Shown here one piece after another: positions 13,649 to 13,672 of a stretch of DNA of 13,672 bases. This DNA is from Caldisericales bacterium (GTDB lineage: Bacteria > Caldisericota > Caldisericia > Caldisericales > Caldisericaceae): positions 1-13,672 of the forward strand of contig WFSP01000064.1 in NCBI GenBank assembly GCA_015485995.1, given 5' to 3'. A program made the position numbers and the translations under genes. Position 1 is the first letter of the stretch. The number at the start of each line of letters is the position of its first letter. The notes under the pieces were generated by a model that saw only the letters and a program-made list of their open reading frames with translations, was not told where the DNA came from and searched no databases.

Positions 13649-13672
13649 AATAGGCATTATAGGGCAATCCGA
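13632..13672 (+). CDS. 5' end of a further gene, cut by the window edge
   Basis: An ATG at 13632, in a different frame from the RicT-like gene and overlapping its last 17 bases, opens a frame reading MTKAIRIGIIGQS to the window end. The beta-strand plus glycine pattern RIGIIGQS is what one expects at the first strand of a Rossmann-type fold. An AGAAGAG stretch lies about eight bases upstream, a weak ribosome site. Only 13 residues are visible, so the family cannot be named. The overlap suggests it continues the holB-ricT operon. Confidence 0.5.
   Translation, partial: MTKAIRIGIIGQS

Overview
The window is a gene-dense stretch of a bacterial chromosome, rich in A and T, with no rRNA, tRNA, CRISPR array or transposase visible. 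Nearly every gene is a conserved housekeeping gene. The gene set and order (coaX, dusB, greA, lysS, radA, ispD, ispF; and holB followed by a PSP1/RicT gene) resemble blocks that lie near the origin in Bacillus and Clostridium. Several products are Firmicutes-like: a YhaM-type nuclease, type III pantothenate kinase, RicT, and secreted proteins with copper-amine-oxidase N-terminal ('stalk') domains. I infer a Firmicute or a deep-branching relative such as a Caldisericota-type thermophile. The sequence alone does not settle this.

Layout. Positions 1-161 hold the tail of a plus-strand stalk-domain protein, which ends in a nested hairpin and a strong bidirectional terminator (204-231). From 231 to 8214 nine genes run on the minus strand with gaps of at most 3 bases or overlaps. 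In transcription order they are a patatin-like lipase, coaX, dusB, greA, lysS, radA, ispD, ispF and a YhaM-like OB-HD nuclease. A candidate promoter with a palindrome wrapped round its -10 (8258-8298) lies just upstream. Upstream again, also on the minus strand, is a secreted protein (8288-9709) that joins a CxxC thioredoxin-like domain to two stalk repeats. It has a near-consensus promoter.

The gap 9710-9811 is a divergent promoter region. On its plus-strand side is mnmA, whose extended -10 lies so close to the ATG that the mRNA may be leaderless. A second plus-strand unit follows with its own promoter and Shine-Dalgarno: an unrecognised 359-residue protein, holB (DNA polymerase III delta'), a PSP1/RicT-like protein, and the first codons of another gene that runs off the right edge.

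How the genes work together. The minus-strand unit mixes coenzyme A synthesis (coaX), isoprenoid precursor synthesis (ispD, ispF), translation (dusB, lysS), transcription elongation (greA), DNA repair (radA) and RNA turnover (YhaM-like). The plus-strand unit combines tRNA thiolation, DNA replication and RicT-type RNA processing or signalling. The least explained items are the 359-residue protein, the palindrome at 8258-8284, and the oxidoreductase/stalk fusion. I found no clear defence, mobile or biosynthetic system.
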